A DNA stretch of 64,000 bases from Pectinophora gossypiella (taxonomy: Eukaryota; Arthropoda; Insecta; Lepidoptera; Gelechiidae). Under the pieces are notes generated by a model that was given only the letters and a program-made list of their open reading frames with translations, searched no databases and was not told where the DNA came from. The position numbers and the translations under genes are program-made. The stretch covers positions 14,053,438 to 14,117,437 of the forward strand of contig NC_065415.1 in assembly GCF_024362695.1 (NCBI RefSeq). Direction: 5' to 3'. This document shows, in pieces, positions 1 through 10,385 of the stretch; position 1 is the stretch's first letter; the number at the start of each line of letters is the position of its first letter.

Positions 1-3000
1 TGCCTGCGCGCGCGCATCTCTCCGCGCGGCCGTCTCCAGCGCCGCATGCTTCGCCACCTGCGCACGGAGCTCGGCCGCGCGTGCGCACTCCGCCGCCTGC
101 GCTACCTGCAACCAGATGACATAAATAATGCATTATAATTTAACTAAGTAGTCGTTTCATCAGCTAGGCCTTAGGCGGATGAATAGTAACCGTGACACCA
201 GGGTTCAATGACTCTTGTAATACTCGCTGCTGCTTGAATGACTTTTGTAATGATGTAATGCTCGCTACATTTAAAGTGCAAAGGAACCTAATATCTGGTA
301 TTAAAAGTGTTCCTCTAGTTATTAATAACTTGTAGTGTATATCCTCATTGATTTAAAAGATGTGTTGCTGTTGCAATTTCTTGTCATTTCTTCTCCTCGG
401 CCATCTTGCGAAATGACGTAAATTCAAAAATGTTACATCGACCTTCAACAAGTTTATCCATGATAATTACGTTGAATGATTTGATTTTGATTTCTGATTA
501 CCATCATCATGATAACATAACGCAATGGAGCAGCGTGGTGGAGTATGCTCCATACCCCCTCCGGTTGATTGAGGGGAGGCCTGTGCCCAGCAGTGGGACG
601 TATATAGGCTGTTTATGTATGTTATGTTATATATGAAAGAAGTAGAGGTTTTATTGAAAAGAATTTTCTCAAAGATTCTTTCATGGCTTTCACAATAAGG
701 TGACGATATGAAAAAAGTGACCAATAAATAAGTCAGTGATGGATCATGGAAGACTTATACATAAGGATGTTAGTGACACCGTAGAAAATATGACGAAATG
801 GATGATGCGGACTTTTCCCTTGGGGAAACGCATAAAAATGTCACTAAGGTTGCCTGGTAGAAATTGTTGTATCGAAATAATGCCGTATGTTGTACATGTT
901 CTGTGTTTATGTTTTTGTGCAATAAAAAATATTGATTGATTGAAAATGTTATTGTCTTTTTAAATTATTTTCAGTTCCATACTTTTCCGACGGAAATTTC
1001 CACTTGATATTAACTCAGAATCATGAGCTGAATCATCCTCCTCAGTATTTGGTACGGTGTCACTAACACCCTGTGTTTAAAAACGCAGCTCGGAATGCCT
1101 AAATAAGCTTATGTACAAAAATAACAAATAAATCATTATTTTTTCACAAACAAATATTGGCTTCTGTCATAGGAAGCTCAATTAACCTATGCTAATATTT
1201 CCATAGCGCCAATAATTGACAGGTATAACAGGATAGGTGATCATTTAGGGGTGCGATGTTATTACAAAAGTACGGTTACGAAAGTTTCACGCTATAGACG
1301 GAAAAAATATTACTAAATTCGTCAATAAGATCCAATTCGAAAAAAGAACACCATAGTAAGTTGTTTGTCTTCCAAGACTGGTCATCACCAACAGTAGTTG
1401 TTAAAGAATATGGTTTCTAATGCATTTTAAATAAGTAAGTACGCAAAAGTTCTTCTTCTTCAGCCCTAGTGTCAGGGTTACTATTGGTATGTTATGAGAG
1501 AAATCTTTAAATAGACTCCGCACACAGGTTGGCCGAAGTAAAGATAACCTGTCCAGGTGGGGTTTTCTCAACGGATCAGACCTGAGCAGCGTGTGTGGTG
1601 TTACGCCACAGACTATGGCTCATCTTACATCTTTCCCCGCGTGCCCTGATACCTGTACGCGGGAGGAGCTGATGAATGCCACCGAAAATGCTGTCCGAGT
1701 GGCAAAATACTGGGCTGAAAAAATCTGAATGCCACCGAAACGACAAGAAGAAGAAGAAGGGTTACTATTGAACTGCCAAAGGCCACATGGCTCTACATAT
1801 AGTAAACAGCAATATATTTATTCACTAAATTAATAGCAACCGGGACCGACTGCTCAACGTGCCTTCTAAAACACGGATCATCTTACTTTCGAATAAGATC
1901 AGCCTGATCACAAAGTGATTTTCGTGGTATGTACCCACCGGGATTCGAACTCGGGACCTCCGGATCGTGAGCGCAACGCTCAACCACTAGACCACAGAGG
2001 CCGTCGGTAACAGTAAAGACAAATTACACTGACAGAAAATGTCATTGGCAGTTCAATTAAGGGCCTGCCAATATTTTCCTAACACCGGTAATTGACGTGG
2101 CTCACTCCGCAGCGTGGATGCCGCCACCTAATGATTACACGTAACAAATGACCTTAACTTTGCATTCACCATCAACTGCTGTTCCACACCACACGTCTGA
2201 GAATTACTTCAGAAAAGCTTAGCTTTTAACTAATGAAATTCCGGCCGGAAGAAATTGGACAGTAGACGACAATATTCGTAAACAAAAAGACCTTTTGCGA
2301 AGTTAAAAAAATATAGCGAAATGCCCAAAAACTTAGTAAAGTGGTTGGTGTTCTTACTATCAGTGCAATATGCCAGAAGTTTACATCCACATAGTGCCCT
2401 CTACCAAGAAGTATTCACATACCACAATGAGACTGCTGACAAAGCAGATTACGCTTACGAAGTTGTCGACAAGATCTATAAAGCGTTTCGGCAATGGTTC
2501 TTCACGATCATTTTCTGCGAATTCACCTATTTCGAAAATAGAATACTAAAATATACTGAAATCAAAAACGACGGATATCCAGTGTTGCTTTTGAACAGTT
2601 GTCCTTCAGCAGATAAAACGAAAGTCAAACCAAGGATCGACAAACATGGAGAAACAGCGTACATAGTCACCTCCAATGAACTATCTTTGAAAGTAAACGA
2701 AGAGGTCATAGAAGCTTTGATAAGAACAGGGGTTTTCAAACCCAGAAGTCCAGTTGTCTTTGTAATTAATGTGCCTGTTGACGTCGACAGCTACTTCTAC
2801 TTCTCAATCCAAAGTCACTTCCAACTATTGTGGAGCAGAAAAGTCACTAAATCCGTCTTAATTGTAAAGTCCGACCAAGTAAGGATGTACGGTTACAACC
2901 CATTCTTCGACTTAGTCAGTGAAATCACCAACGTCCCAAATGTGGTCAAATATCTTATGAACCAGTACAACAACTTGCATCAACACCAATTGCGCTTGAG

Positions 3001-4682
3001 TGTGTTCAGGAAAATATACGTGTCGGACGACACGGGGCCTGTGTTTTGTGATAGCAGGATAACCAGAACAGTGATGCAACATTTAAACGCTAGTTGTCTG
3101 CCTCTCACACCCAGAGATGGTAGCACCGTTGGAGACTTGCTGGATAACGGAACAGTCACCGGCGTTACAAGAGATTTAATCGATGGGTACACGGAACTTG
3201 AACTGAATTCTAGAATCCTCAAGAACTCGTACTACGGATACATCGACACAACCTACCCTCTATTTCAAGACGAGTTATGTTTTTTGGTGAAGAAATCAGA
3301 CAGACAGTCATCGTTCTCGACCACCATTAAACTGATATCTTTAAAGATGCTTCTAATACTTATGTTTGTCGTCTGCTTTTTATTAACTGTCGGCGTATGC
3401 ACACGAAGGTTGGAAGCTAGTGTATTAGGACTGCGACAAATGCGAACTTCCACAGTACTAATAGAGCTGGTAAAGTGTTTCTTGAGGCAAACAGTCGATA
3501 TCAAGTTTCTAGGACCAGCATTTAGAGGCGTTGCTTTAATTACCATAATTTACTCATTAATCATCGACGTCGTTATGGATGTAAGTATCAAGATTGACCT
3601 TCCTATTACAATTGTCAATACTGCAACTAATTTTTATTTTATATTTTCAGAGCATTATAATATCAGCTATAACATATCCACGCTACAAATCGGACTATAA
3701 TACAATGCAAGACTTATTCGAATCAAACTTCACTTTCGGAGTTCATAACAGGCATTTAAAATTATTTGAAACAAGCATGACTGGACAAACTTTTAAAACA
3801 ATCGAAAATCGAATTGAGAGATTCAACGACAAAAAAATTAAAGAATTCATTGATGAAAGAAAATTCCACTATGCGGTTCTGTTGAGAAAAACAGATGCTG
3901 TGTACATCAGCAGGAAAACAGCAAACATAAAGAACGGGAGACCTCTTTTCCACACGGTACAGGAATGTCCTATACCGTGTTTTATAGTCTACGGCCTTAG
4001 CTATGGCAGTCCATATCTCCCAAGAATAAATTCCATGCTGCACCGTTTCAACCAAGCAGGAATTTTACAACACTGGTCAAAATCTGAAGAACTCCCCATG
4101 TCGAGTACTGCTAAAAACCTAGATTCAGGCGATGATGACAGTAATAAACGAAAACCTTTGAACATAGAAAACCTTCGAGAAGTGTTCTATGTTTGGTTTA
4201 TCGGACTTCTGATAAGCACCATCGTATTATTCATAGAAATATTATACGTCAGATGTGTTAATCGCGTGTTGATTGTTCAATAAACATTGTGTGCTTACCT
4301 TGAGTTTTTCTTGAAGACCCTTATTAGCCGCTTTTAAAGACTGAATTTCTGTCGTAAACCTTTTTAGTTCAATGAGTTTGTGTCCAGGTTGTTCTTCAGC
4401 TTTTTCGGCTTTAGTGGTTGTTCTGAGCTGTTTTTCTAAGAACTCTTCCCTTTTCTTGTGTTCAGTCTTCAAGTTTCTGATGAAGCCTTCTTGTTGGGCT
4501 TTCAGTGCTCGGACTTCGCTCCGCTCGACGTCGAGCGCCTTCTTCAAGGTAGCGTTGTCTAGGCGCAACCTTTCGACGAGGCCTTTGAGTTTATTGAGGA
4601 ATGCGTCGTCGACGGTTCGCTTGTGCTCCTCGGGAGCGGCGGCGGTGAGGGTGCTGGAGGTCGATGTGTCGGTGGACGCCAT
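1..4682 (-). CDS. coiled-coil protein, 5' part (partial gene)
   Basis: Two exons are visible. Exon 1 is 4299-4682 (128 codons, ATG at 4682-4680, donor AAG|GTAAGC at 4299/4298). The next exon is 1-105, beginning after a TTGCAG acceptor at 111-106 and running off the window. Both are in phase 0 and the join stays open: the second exon reads as 35 Ala/Arg/Glu-rich residues starting VAQAAECARAAELR. The protein starts with a Ser/Thr/Ala-rich tail (MASTDTSTSS), then from about residue 25 is charged and heptad-like (LKGLVERLRLDNATLKKAL, HKKREEFLEKQL), a long coiled coil. I do not recognise the family; golgin-like, centrosomal or cytoskeletal scaffolds are possible. The intron between these exons (106-4298) contains an ionotropic receptor gene on the other strand. 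Exon 1 is well supported; joining it to 1-105 is inference from phase, splice sites and composition. Confidence 0.7.
168..638 (+). repeat. two SINE 3' fragments
   Basis: Bases 168-215 match the SINE body seen in full at 5935-6443 (the GTGACACCAGGGTT segment). Bases 522-638 match, on the plus strand, the 3' half of the SINE at 11625-11957 (the GGAGCAGCGTGGTGGAGTA segment through GTGGGACGTATATAGGC). The interval 216-521 holds no recognisable feature. Confidence 0.6.
766..1072. mobile_element. family C MITE interrupted by a LINE 3' tail
   Basis: The left end (GATGTTAGTGACACCGTA at 768) and right end (about 950-1072, ending GTCACTAACACCCTG) match the inverted ends of family C, best seen at 61226-61684. 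Between them, about 850-945 reads TTGCCTGGTAGAAATTGTTG and ends GTGCAATAAAAAATATT, the same LINE tail as at 17421-17555. So a retrotransposon tail appears to have landed in an older MITE. Bases 1073-1450 hold nothing recognisable. Confidence 0.5.
1451..2004 (-). mobile_element. tRNA-headed SINE split by a 272-bp insertion
   Basis: Read on the minus strand, the head (2004 to about 1930) has the tRNA A-box-like TGGTCTAGTGGTTGAG and B-box-like GAGTTCGAATCCC. The body continues to a GAAGAAG tail at 1451. The SINE is split by a separate piece at 1487-1758 ending in (AAG)n, flanked by identical 12-bp copies of GGGTTACTATTG (1475-1486 and 1759-1770). The inserted piece shares its end (ATACTGGGCTGAAAAAA, then AATGCCA, then an AAG tail) with 38386-38450. 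The head does not fold as a functional tRNA because its ends do not pair. Confidence 0.75.
2005..2320. other. upstream region of the receptor gene
   Basis: About 315 bp between a SINE and the receptor start codon. It should contain the receptor promoter and 5' UTR, but no TATA box or initiator stands out. Bases 2041-2075 resemble part of the repeat at 1140-1210. Confidence 0.3.
2321..4283 (+). CDS. divergent ionotropic receptor (IR)
   Basis: Two exons: 2321-3580 (420 codons, donor GAT|GTAAGT) and 3651-4283 (acceptor TTTTCAG), phase 0, giving a 630-residue protein. An N-terminal signal peptide (KWLVFLLSVQYARS) is followed by a long extracellular region without a full amino-terminal domain, a split ligand-binding domain, a first membrane helix at about 343-361 (MLLILMFVVCFLLTVGV), a pore/M3-like stretch at about 400-427 spanning the exon junction, and a last helix at about 599-619 (WFIGLLISTIVLFIEIL). 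This layout is that of insect ionotropic receptors, chemosensory relatives of ionotropic glutamate receptors. Glutamate-binding residues are not conserved, as usual in divergent IRs. I cannot name the subfamily. The gene lies wholly inside an intron of the opposite-strand coiled-coil gene and its stop codon overlaps an AATAAA. Confidence 0.85.
4279..4284 (+). terminator. poly(A) signal overlapping receptor stop codon
   Basis: AATAAA at 4279-4284 contains the receptor stop codon TAA (4281-4283). If used, cleavage 10-30 nt downstream would place the mRNA end across the 5' splice site (4299/4298) of the opposite-strand coiled-coil gene and leave almost no 3' UTR. Confidence 0.5.
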
Positions 4683-4815
4683 CTTGTGACGTCACCGTTC
4701 TCGTTTGTCTACTCGAGTCGTCCCGATCGTCCGCGATCTATGGCCTCGTACACAGTACGGATCGCGGTGTCGTTCGATTCTCGTTGTCTCGGCCCGTGAT
4801 GCGTTGCCAATTCTG
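4683..4815 (-). promoter_or_regulatory. 5' UTR/promoter of the coiled-coil gene with CRE
   Basis: This is a CG-rich stretch with many CpGs, unlike the AT-rich surroundings, directly upstream of the minus-strand ATG. It contains the perfect palindrome TGACGTCA (4687-4694), a CRE/ATF-type site, 4 bp from the start codon. The ATG context is ACAAGATGGCG. Function is inferred from position and composition only. Bases 4816-5128 hold nothing recognisable. Confidence 0.4.
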
Positions 4816-5128
4816 AAAATCAAATTACACAAGGTTACAAGAATATCTATATTTCTAGCTGTTGGACGTCAAAACGTGCCCGTAGCGAATGCTAGTGATT
4901 TATTCAACTCCGCTGTTCTTAGAAATCAGGAAGCTTTGCTTTTACTATTCTCAGCTAATTTCTAAGTGCATGCATTACATAAACATCACGTAGAACGTCT
5001 TCAGCAATAGGTGATTTAAAGGAAAATATTTTAACATGTTTATCTTAGACACTAATATAGGCACTAGTCAGTTTGCGATTGTAGATATCCATACAAAAAG
5101 TTTTTCTTTTTTCAAAGTCTATGTACGT

Positions 5129-5294
5129 TCAGTCATGAGCAATATAATGTACCCACTTTAGGACTCTGTCGCACTAATACATTTGACTACTAACATATTT
5201 GACATTTAGTGAGACTTACAGTTCAATTTGTCAAAAAAGTTAATGTGACATGGTACCAAAGTGTATACATATTAATGCTCGTGCGTGACCGTAC
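5129..5294 (+). mobile_element. family A MITE copy 1
   Basis: A roughly 150-bp repeat with imperfect inverted ends (TACAGTCATGAGCAATATAA at one end, TTAATGCTCGTGACCGTAC at the other) and a conserved middle (TTTGTCAAAAAAGTTAATGTG). This copy carries a small internal duplication around CACTAATACATTTGACTACT. Other copies are at 10621, 20263, 23978, 33735, 45630 and 49295-49764. Bases 5295-5934 hold nothing recognisable. Confidence 0.8.
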
Positions 5295-5934
5295 ATAAAT
5301 ATATCTATTTCCTTTCGTGCATATATTACAGTAGGAACTGTTTTGTTTGCTTGTTTTTATTTATGTATTTTCAAGAACCAATGTTGGTTTGTTTGTCTTA
5401 AAGTTACGACTTTAGGATACGTTTCACAGTATGGCTGAAAATAGCAGTTGTATAATCCAAAGTTTGCGTTTGTTGTGAAAACGTATGAAGAATGATTTAT
5501 TTAGTAGTGATGTGTTATGATTACTATTTGGGTCATGGAGTTTTGGCTTAATATTACTAAAATGTAGGAAGACGTGTAGGCGATGATCAAAGGATGAATT
5601 TACGTTCGTTCGTCCCACGTTTTCGTTTATAAAGTTACATTGTTTTTGTCACTGTTCAATTCTATCACATTTTTTATATGTCAAAATTTTTGTTATCTTA
5701 AACTTCTGTTGTATTTTGTTTGTTCAAAATATCTTTATTTTTTATTTTATCGCAATCGTTGTTCTATTATAGACGACGATACGGCTCACCACATGTTGTT
5801 GTTTCTTTAAAATGTTTAAAATTTAAAAAAAAATGATGGTTTAACAGAAAGCTCCGTGAAGTGTGAGTACTTAGATCATCTTAAGACGGATGGACCTCCC
5901 CATTGGTCCCAGTCGTGAGCATTTGTTATGTTAT

Positions 5935-6443
5935 TTATATTAACGGCCACTGTGGTCCAGTGGTTGAGCGTTGGCTCACGATCCGGAGGCCCCGGGTTCG
6001 AATCCCGATGGGTGTAGGGAGCGCTGGTAATTTTAATAAAACCCCACACAAACAATAGAATGAACTGTATTACTTAGGATATTAATTTAATTACAAGATC
6101 CAAACATTGAGACGCATTGGCTTGCTCGCGCTAGAGATGTGACTGACCATAAATGGTAGACTATTAGGTATGTCCCATACAATGGGGACATATAACAAAA
6201 ATCACTTTCTGATCCCTATTTTGGTTAAGACATTACAGGCTGATCACCAGATTGTCCGAAAGTAAGATGATCCGTGCTTCGGAAGGCACGTTAAGCCGTT
6301 GGTCCCGGTTACTACTTACTGATGTAAGTGAGTAATCGTTACATGCGCCATGTCAGGGGCCTTTGGCGGCTCAATAATAACCCTGACACTAGGGTTGATG
6401 AGGCTGGGATTCCACCTCACAACCCACATGATAAGAAGAAGAA
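5935..6443 (+). mobile_element. tRNA-headed SINE with target duplication
   Basis: The head at about 5944-6013 has TGGTCCAGTGGTTGAG (A box) and GGGTTCGAATCCC (B box). The body carries GTTACATGCGCCATG and CCCTGACACTAGGG, and the tail is GATAAGAAGAAGAA. Flanking 10-bp GTTATGTTAT copies are at 5925-5934 and 6444-6453. Compared with the copy at 15591, about 165 bp of extra sequence (about 6014-6180) lies between head and body, so another element probably inserted there. Bases 6444-6939 are AT-rich with no recognisable gene. Confidence 0.75.
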
Positions 6444-6939
6444 GTTATGTTATCCTTGTTATATTTATAATCGTTAATTTTATATTATGGGGATCGTTTG
6501 GTCTTGTAAATCTTTCGCTCCATTTATTTGTTATTCTTTTAATAAAATTGGTGGGTCAATATAAAATTAATCACTTTGTTAAAGAAATTACTTTGTATAA
6601 CATAGTTATTACTTTAAAAAGACGAGTGGACATTTGATTTAACCTTGAACTTTAAACCTACTTCCTAAAGTTTTACACACTCCTTCTCGACTTTCAATAA
6701 TAATATAGAACTGAAAAGCTTTTTCATTAATACACTTCAAGGTACTAACAATCTTGTCTTTTACAAACTGATTAATTTTCCTTCAAAGTGATTGACTTTC
6801 TCTAACATAACATTTCAATAGCTTAAGCTGGGTGTAAGTGACATCGTAACGAATAAGTACTTACTTAGGAGAATTTATTATTCAGATAATTTTTCTGAAT
6901 TTTCCGTCTCAAAATTCGGGTTCCTTAATATGTTTTTTT

Positions 6940-7159
6940 TTTATTAGTTTCAATTCCATACTTTTGCGATGGAAAATTCCACTTGATATTTACTCAAAAT
7001 AATGAGCTGTATCATTTCCTTCGATATTTGTTGCGATGTCACTTCCTTACACCCCGTACAAATGTGCAAATACGAGTAGTAAGTAGTAAGTAACCATACG
7101 AGTACGTATAGGTGTTAGTGACACCGTAACGAATACTGAGATGAATGATTTAGATCATG
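6940..7159. mobile_element. family C MITE, left parts
   Basis: Bases 6945-7055 match the right half of family C (CTTTTGCGATGGAAAATTCC through GATGTCACTTCCTTACACC). Bases 7110-7159 start a second copy (GGTGTTAGTGACACCGTAA) that breaks off after GATCATG at 7159, where the LINE begins; the rest of that copy resumes at 9575. Confidence 0.65.
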
Positions 7160-9574
7160 TACCTGGTTTGAGTATAAGAGAGACTACAGCACCGAAAACG
7201 TGGAAAAATTTTTGGAATGCATTAAGGCCCTCTCTTTCTCAAGTGTATATGACTGCAATAATGCCAGAAATGCCTTTGAAACCTTTTATGAATTGTTGTG
7301 TTTGTTTTATGATCTTTGCTTTCCGACAGTAAGGGTAAGAATAAAAAAGCAATTGCAGAAACTGGGATGGGTAACAAAAGGTCTCAAAAAATCTTGTCGT
7401 ACTAAACGTTCTCTATACTTAAAATATGTAAAAATAAAATCGAATAAAAGTGTAAACAAAAGGTTATATAAAATGTATAATAAAATTCTTAAAAAAAGTA
7501 TACTTATAGCCCAAAGATTAGAACATTGTAAGTATATAAAAAATCATAAAAATAAATGTAAAGCAACATGGAACGCAATCTCTTCGACTACTAATAATGA
7601 TATTCGCAATTACAATAGTATAGATAAAATAAAATTGAATAAAATTGAATACTCTAACCCCCTTGACATTTGTAATATTTTCAATGATTATTTTATAGAT
7701 CTGACATGTACCAATAATAATAAACAATCTACTATTAACTCAAATAATAATCAAACAATTTACAACACCATATTTCTAAAACCTGTAACGGAATCTGAAG
7801 TTTATAATATAATAATGTCTCTTAAGAATAGTAAGGCAAGTGGTTATGACGAGATTGACACTGGGATACTCAAGAGATGTGCCACATACATATGCATTCC
7901 TCTTAAACACGTGATCAATCTATCATTCTCTGATGGGGTGTTTCCCGAGAAACTTAAAATTAGCGTGGTTAAACCCTTGTTTAAAAAAGGAGACCAACTA
8001 GACCCCTCAAATTATAGACCTATTTCTTTGGTTCCTATAATCTCTAAAATCTTTGAGAGAGCTATGCAAATCAGACTAAGCAATTTCTTAGCGAAGTATA
8101 AAATACTCGGGCCGGAACAATATGGTTTTCGTAACGGTTTATCAACTATCCATGCATGTTTTGACTTAGTGCGAATTATTTCGCAAAATCTTAATAAAAA
8201 TACACCCACAATGGCATTGTTCCTCGATATGAGTAGGGCTTTTGATTTTGTTGACCATTCTTTGCTATTGCAGAAGCTAAACTTGTATGGAATCCGAGGT
8301 AAGGCACACGACTGGTTGGAAAGTTTTCTTAAGAGCAGACAACAGTGCACTGAAATAAAAAAAAATTCCGGGACGAACAATTCTATCATGAAACAGATAT
8401 ACAGATCCAGGTTAAGAGAAGTTAATACTGGGGTACCACAGGGCAGTGTGCTTGGGCCATTGTTGTTTCTTGTATATGTAAATGACCTTCCGGGATCTAC
8501 GTCTCATCACTGTTTGCAATTTGCTGATGACACGACTCTCATAATAGAAAGCAAAGACAAAAGTGGATTTGATACTCCAATTAGGAATGCTCTTGATAAT
8601 GTAGTTAAATGGCTCAATGACTCTAATTTAAAAATTAATCTAAATAAAACAAAGTTTATGCAGTTTCTGTCCTACAATTCTAATCCATGTCCTATTAACC
8701 TCGCTTACAACAATGACATTGTGGCCGAAGTAGAAAAGTTTAAGTTCCTAGGTGTTACATTTGACAGGCACCTAAACTGGAAGGATCATGTGGAAGTGGT
8801 GTGCGCTAAATTAGATCGATTTGTGTTTGCTCTCAGGAAACTGAGACTAACCATTTCTAAAGAAGCGGCTTTGGCCGCATACCACGGCTACGTGTCATCG
8901 GTGCTTGGCTATGGTCTGATACTATGGGGAAATTCAGTAGATGTTGAAAAGGCTTTTAAAGTGCAAAAAAAGAGCGTACGGGCAATCTGTAACGCTAAAT
9001 TTGATGAGAGTTGTAAACCCCTATTCGAAAAACTCGGCATACTCCCGTTACCGTGTATGTATATTAGGGATGTCTGTGTTTTTGTTGCTTCAAACCCCAG
9101 ATATTGGAGAACCCGAGGGGAAGGGATAGAAAGGCAGACAAGGAAAAAGAATATGGACTTACTGTATCAGCCTCCCGCCTATAAATACATCTATAGGAGG
9201 AACATATTTAACTTATGCATTGTATTGTATAATAAACTTCCTGATAATTTTAAGTTAATGACAAGCGCTTCTTTAAAAATACACTTAACAAAATGGTTAC
9301 TGCAACATCGCTTCTATAGTGTAAATGAATTTTTAAATTTCAAATTCGGACTTTAACATTTTTAATTTTATTTAATTTTAATTGTATTATCATTGTTATT
9401 ATTGTTATTAATTTTTGTTTTTGTTTTTTTTTTTTTTTTTTTTGTATATTGGCGACGATTTGATTTTTGCATGCTTACGTGTAAGCTGAAAGCACTGGAC
9501 ATAAAATTGTAACAACATCTTATTGTACTGTTTTCTGGCAAATAAACTATTCTATTCTATTCTATTCTATTCTA
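7160..9574 (+). mobile_element. 5'-truncated non-LTR retrotransposon (CR1/Jockey-like)
   Basis: The element is bounded by family C MITE sequence on both sides. Its 5' end cuts into the coding frame, so the endonuclease part is missing. The 3' UTR follows the stop at 9356, with a long T run (9425-9443), an AATAAA near the end and a (TATTC)n microsatellite tail at about 9549-9574. Tails of short tandem repeats rather than poly(A) are known from CR1/L2-type LINEs. Truncation at the 5' end is the usual outcome of target-primed reverse transcription. Clade assignment is tentative. Confidence 0.8.
7161..9356 (+). CDS. reverse transcriptase ORF2 fragment
   Basis: The frame is open from the truncation point (TWFEYKRDYSTENVEKF) to the stop at 9356, about 731 residues; no genuine start codon is present. 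Motifs in order: KGDQLDPSNYRPISL, GFRNGLSTIHA, LFLDMSRAFDFVDH (catalytic Asp), NTGVPQGSVLGPLLF, and FADDT with the two catalytic aspartates at 8520-8534, followed by the thumb and a C-terminal region with W/H-containing segments. The APE-type endonuclease domain expected upstream is absent. No stop or frameshift is present, which suggests recent insertion, but with no start codon and no endonuclease it should not move by itself. Confidence 0.85.
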   Translation, partial: TWFEYKRDYSTENVEKFLECIKALSFSSVYDCNNARNAFETFYELLCLFYDLCFPTVRVRIKKQLQKLGWVTKGLKKSCRTKRSLYLKYVKIKSNKSVNKRLYKMYNKILKKSILIAQRLEHCKYIKNHKNKCKATWNAISSTTNNDIRNYNSIDKIKLNKIEYSNPLDICNIFNDYFIDLTCTNNNKQSTINSNNNQTIYNTIFLKPVTESEVYNIIMSLKNSKASGYDEIDTGILKRCATYICIPLKHVINLSFSDGVFPEKLKISVVKPLFKKGDQLDPSNYRPISLVPIISKIFERAMQIRLSNFLAKYKILGPEQYGFRNGLSTIHACFDLVRIISQNLNKNTPTMALFLDMSRAFDFVDHSLLLQKLNLYGIRGKAHDWLESFLKSRQQCTEIKKNSGTNNSIMKQIYRSRLREVNTGVPQGSVLGPLLFLVYVNDLPGSTSHHCLQFADDTTLIIESKDKSGFDTPIRNALDNVVKWLNDSNLKINLNKTKFMQFLSYNSNPCPINLAYNNDIVAEVEKFKFLGVTFDRHLNWKDHVEVVCAKLDRFVFALRKLRLTISKEAALAAYHGYVSSVLGYGLILWGNSVDVEKAFKVQKKSVRAICNAKFDESCKPLFEKLGILPLPCMYIRDVCVFVASNPRYWRTRGEGIERQTRKKNMDLLYQPPAYKYIYRRNIFNLCIVLYNKLPDNFKLMTSASLKIHLTKWLLQHRFYSVNEFLNFKFGL

Positions 9575-9780
9575 TGATTCTGAGTTAATATCAAGTGGAA
9601 TTTATTTTCAGTTCCATACAATAAAGACTGAAAATTTCGCTTGATATCTACTCAGAATCATGATCAGAATCATCCCTCAAAGTTTTCATTACGATGTCAC
9701 TAACAGCCTGTATACGGATGTGGAGCATACTTCACCACGCCGCTCTGCTGCTTTTCTACGGGGCGCCTGACTTAAGTAGG
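9575..9780. mobile_element. family C MITE, right part, plus SINE scrap
   Basis: Sequence resumes with ATTCTGAGTTAATATCAAGT and ends near 9717 with GATGTCACTAACAGCCTGTA, completing the MITE copy split by the LINE. Bases 9722-9760 (GGAGCATACTTCACCACGCC) are a scrap of the SINE found at 11625. Bases 9781-9949 hold nothing recognisable. Confidence 0.6.
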
Positions 9781-9949
9781 TGCATAGGTACTTAACGTAA
9801 GTAAAAAACTGATTAAGTACCTATTTATTTAATAGAGACAACCTTAAATAAATATATATAATATACTCCAACTAAGGGATAATGTAGCATTCTAATGGTG
9901 AACTAATTTTTGAAATGGGTCCATTAGTATTTAAGTTTATTCAGTACAA

Positions 9950-10385
9950 GGGTCGTTCTTCTTTTTTATCGACAATGATCTGTCTTACGTACTGCTTTTA
10001 ATAAGTTATGTTTTAGAATTTTATTTCATGTTTCCATTGTCCAAAAATATAGTTATCTTATTATACTCAAAATACAAGCAAAATACTAATCGGTTCCTCA
10101 ATTAGTTATTAACGTAGCTTCATTGTTTTTCACAAAATTTTGTGACAGAGTGGTATATTGAAATGCTGTCTCCGATGAAAAGGGCCACTCTGTCACAATA
10201 TTTTTTGGAATGCGCCTGCAAAGAAAAGTATGTTACTAAGATAAAGAGAACCACTAAATAGTCCTTTACGGACAGATCTTTATATGATGTTTTAAAATAT
10301 TTATTGCCGTTATAATTTTAAAGATGTTAAGTCCGATTAATTGGGAAAATGTCTTTTTATTGTCGATAAAAAAGAAGAACGACCC
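9950..10385. mobile_element. 436-bp TIR element with ACAA duplication
   Basis: The ends are inverted repeats: GGGTCGTTCTTCTTTTTTAT at 9950, continuing CGACAAT, and the exact complement ending at 10385, about 27 matching bp. ACAA flanks both ends (9946-9949, 10386-10389). A second inverted pair lies inside (TGTGACAGAGTGG at 10140 and CCACTCTGTCACA at 10185). No protein is encoded, so it is a non-autonomous DNA element of unknown family. Bases 10386-10620 hold nothing recognisable. Confidence 0.7.

Noticed and set aside
1925..2004. tRNA gene on the minus strand (also 5944, 11889, 12909, 13933, 15591, 51943)
   Set aside because: A and B boxes are present but the acceptor ends do not pair and SINE bodies follow; these are SINE heads.
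4372..4689. 105-codon plus-strand frame opposite the coiled-coil exon
   Set aside because: Antisense shadow of exon 1; the minus frame has the splice donor and the coiled-coil pattern.
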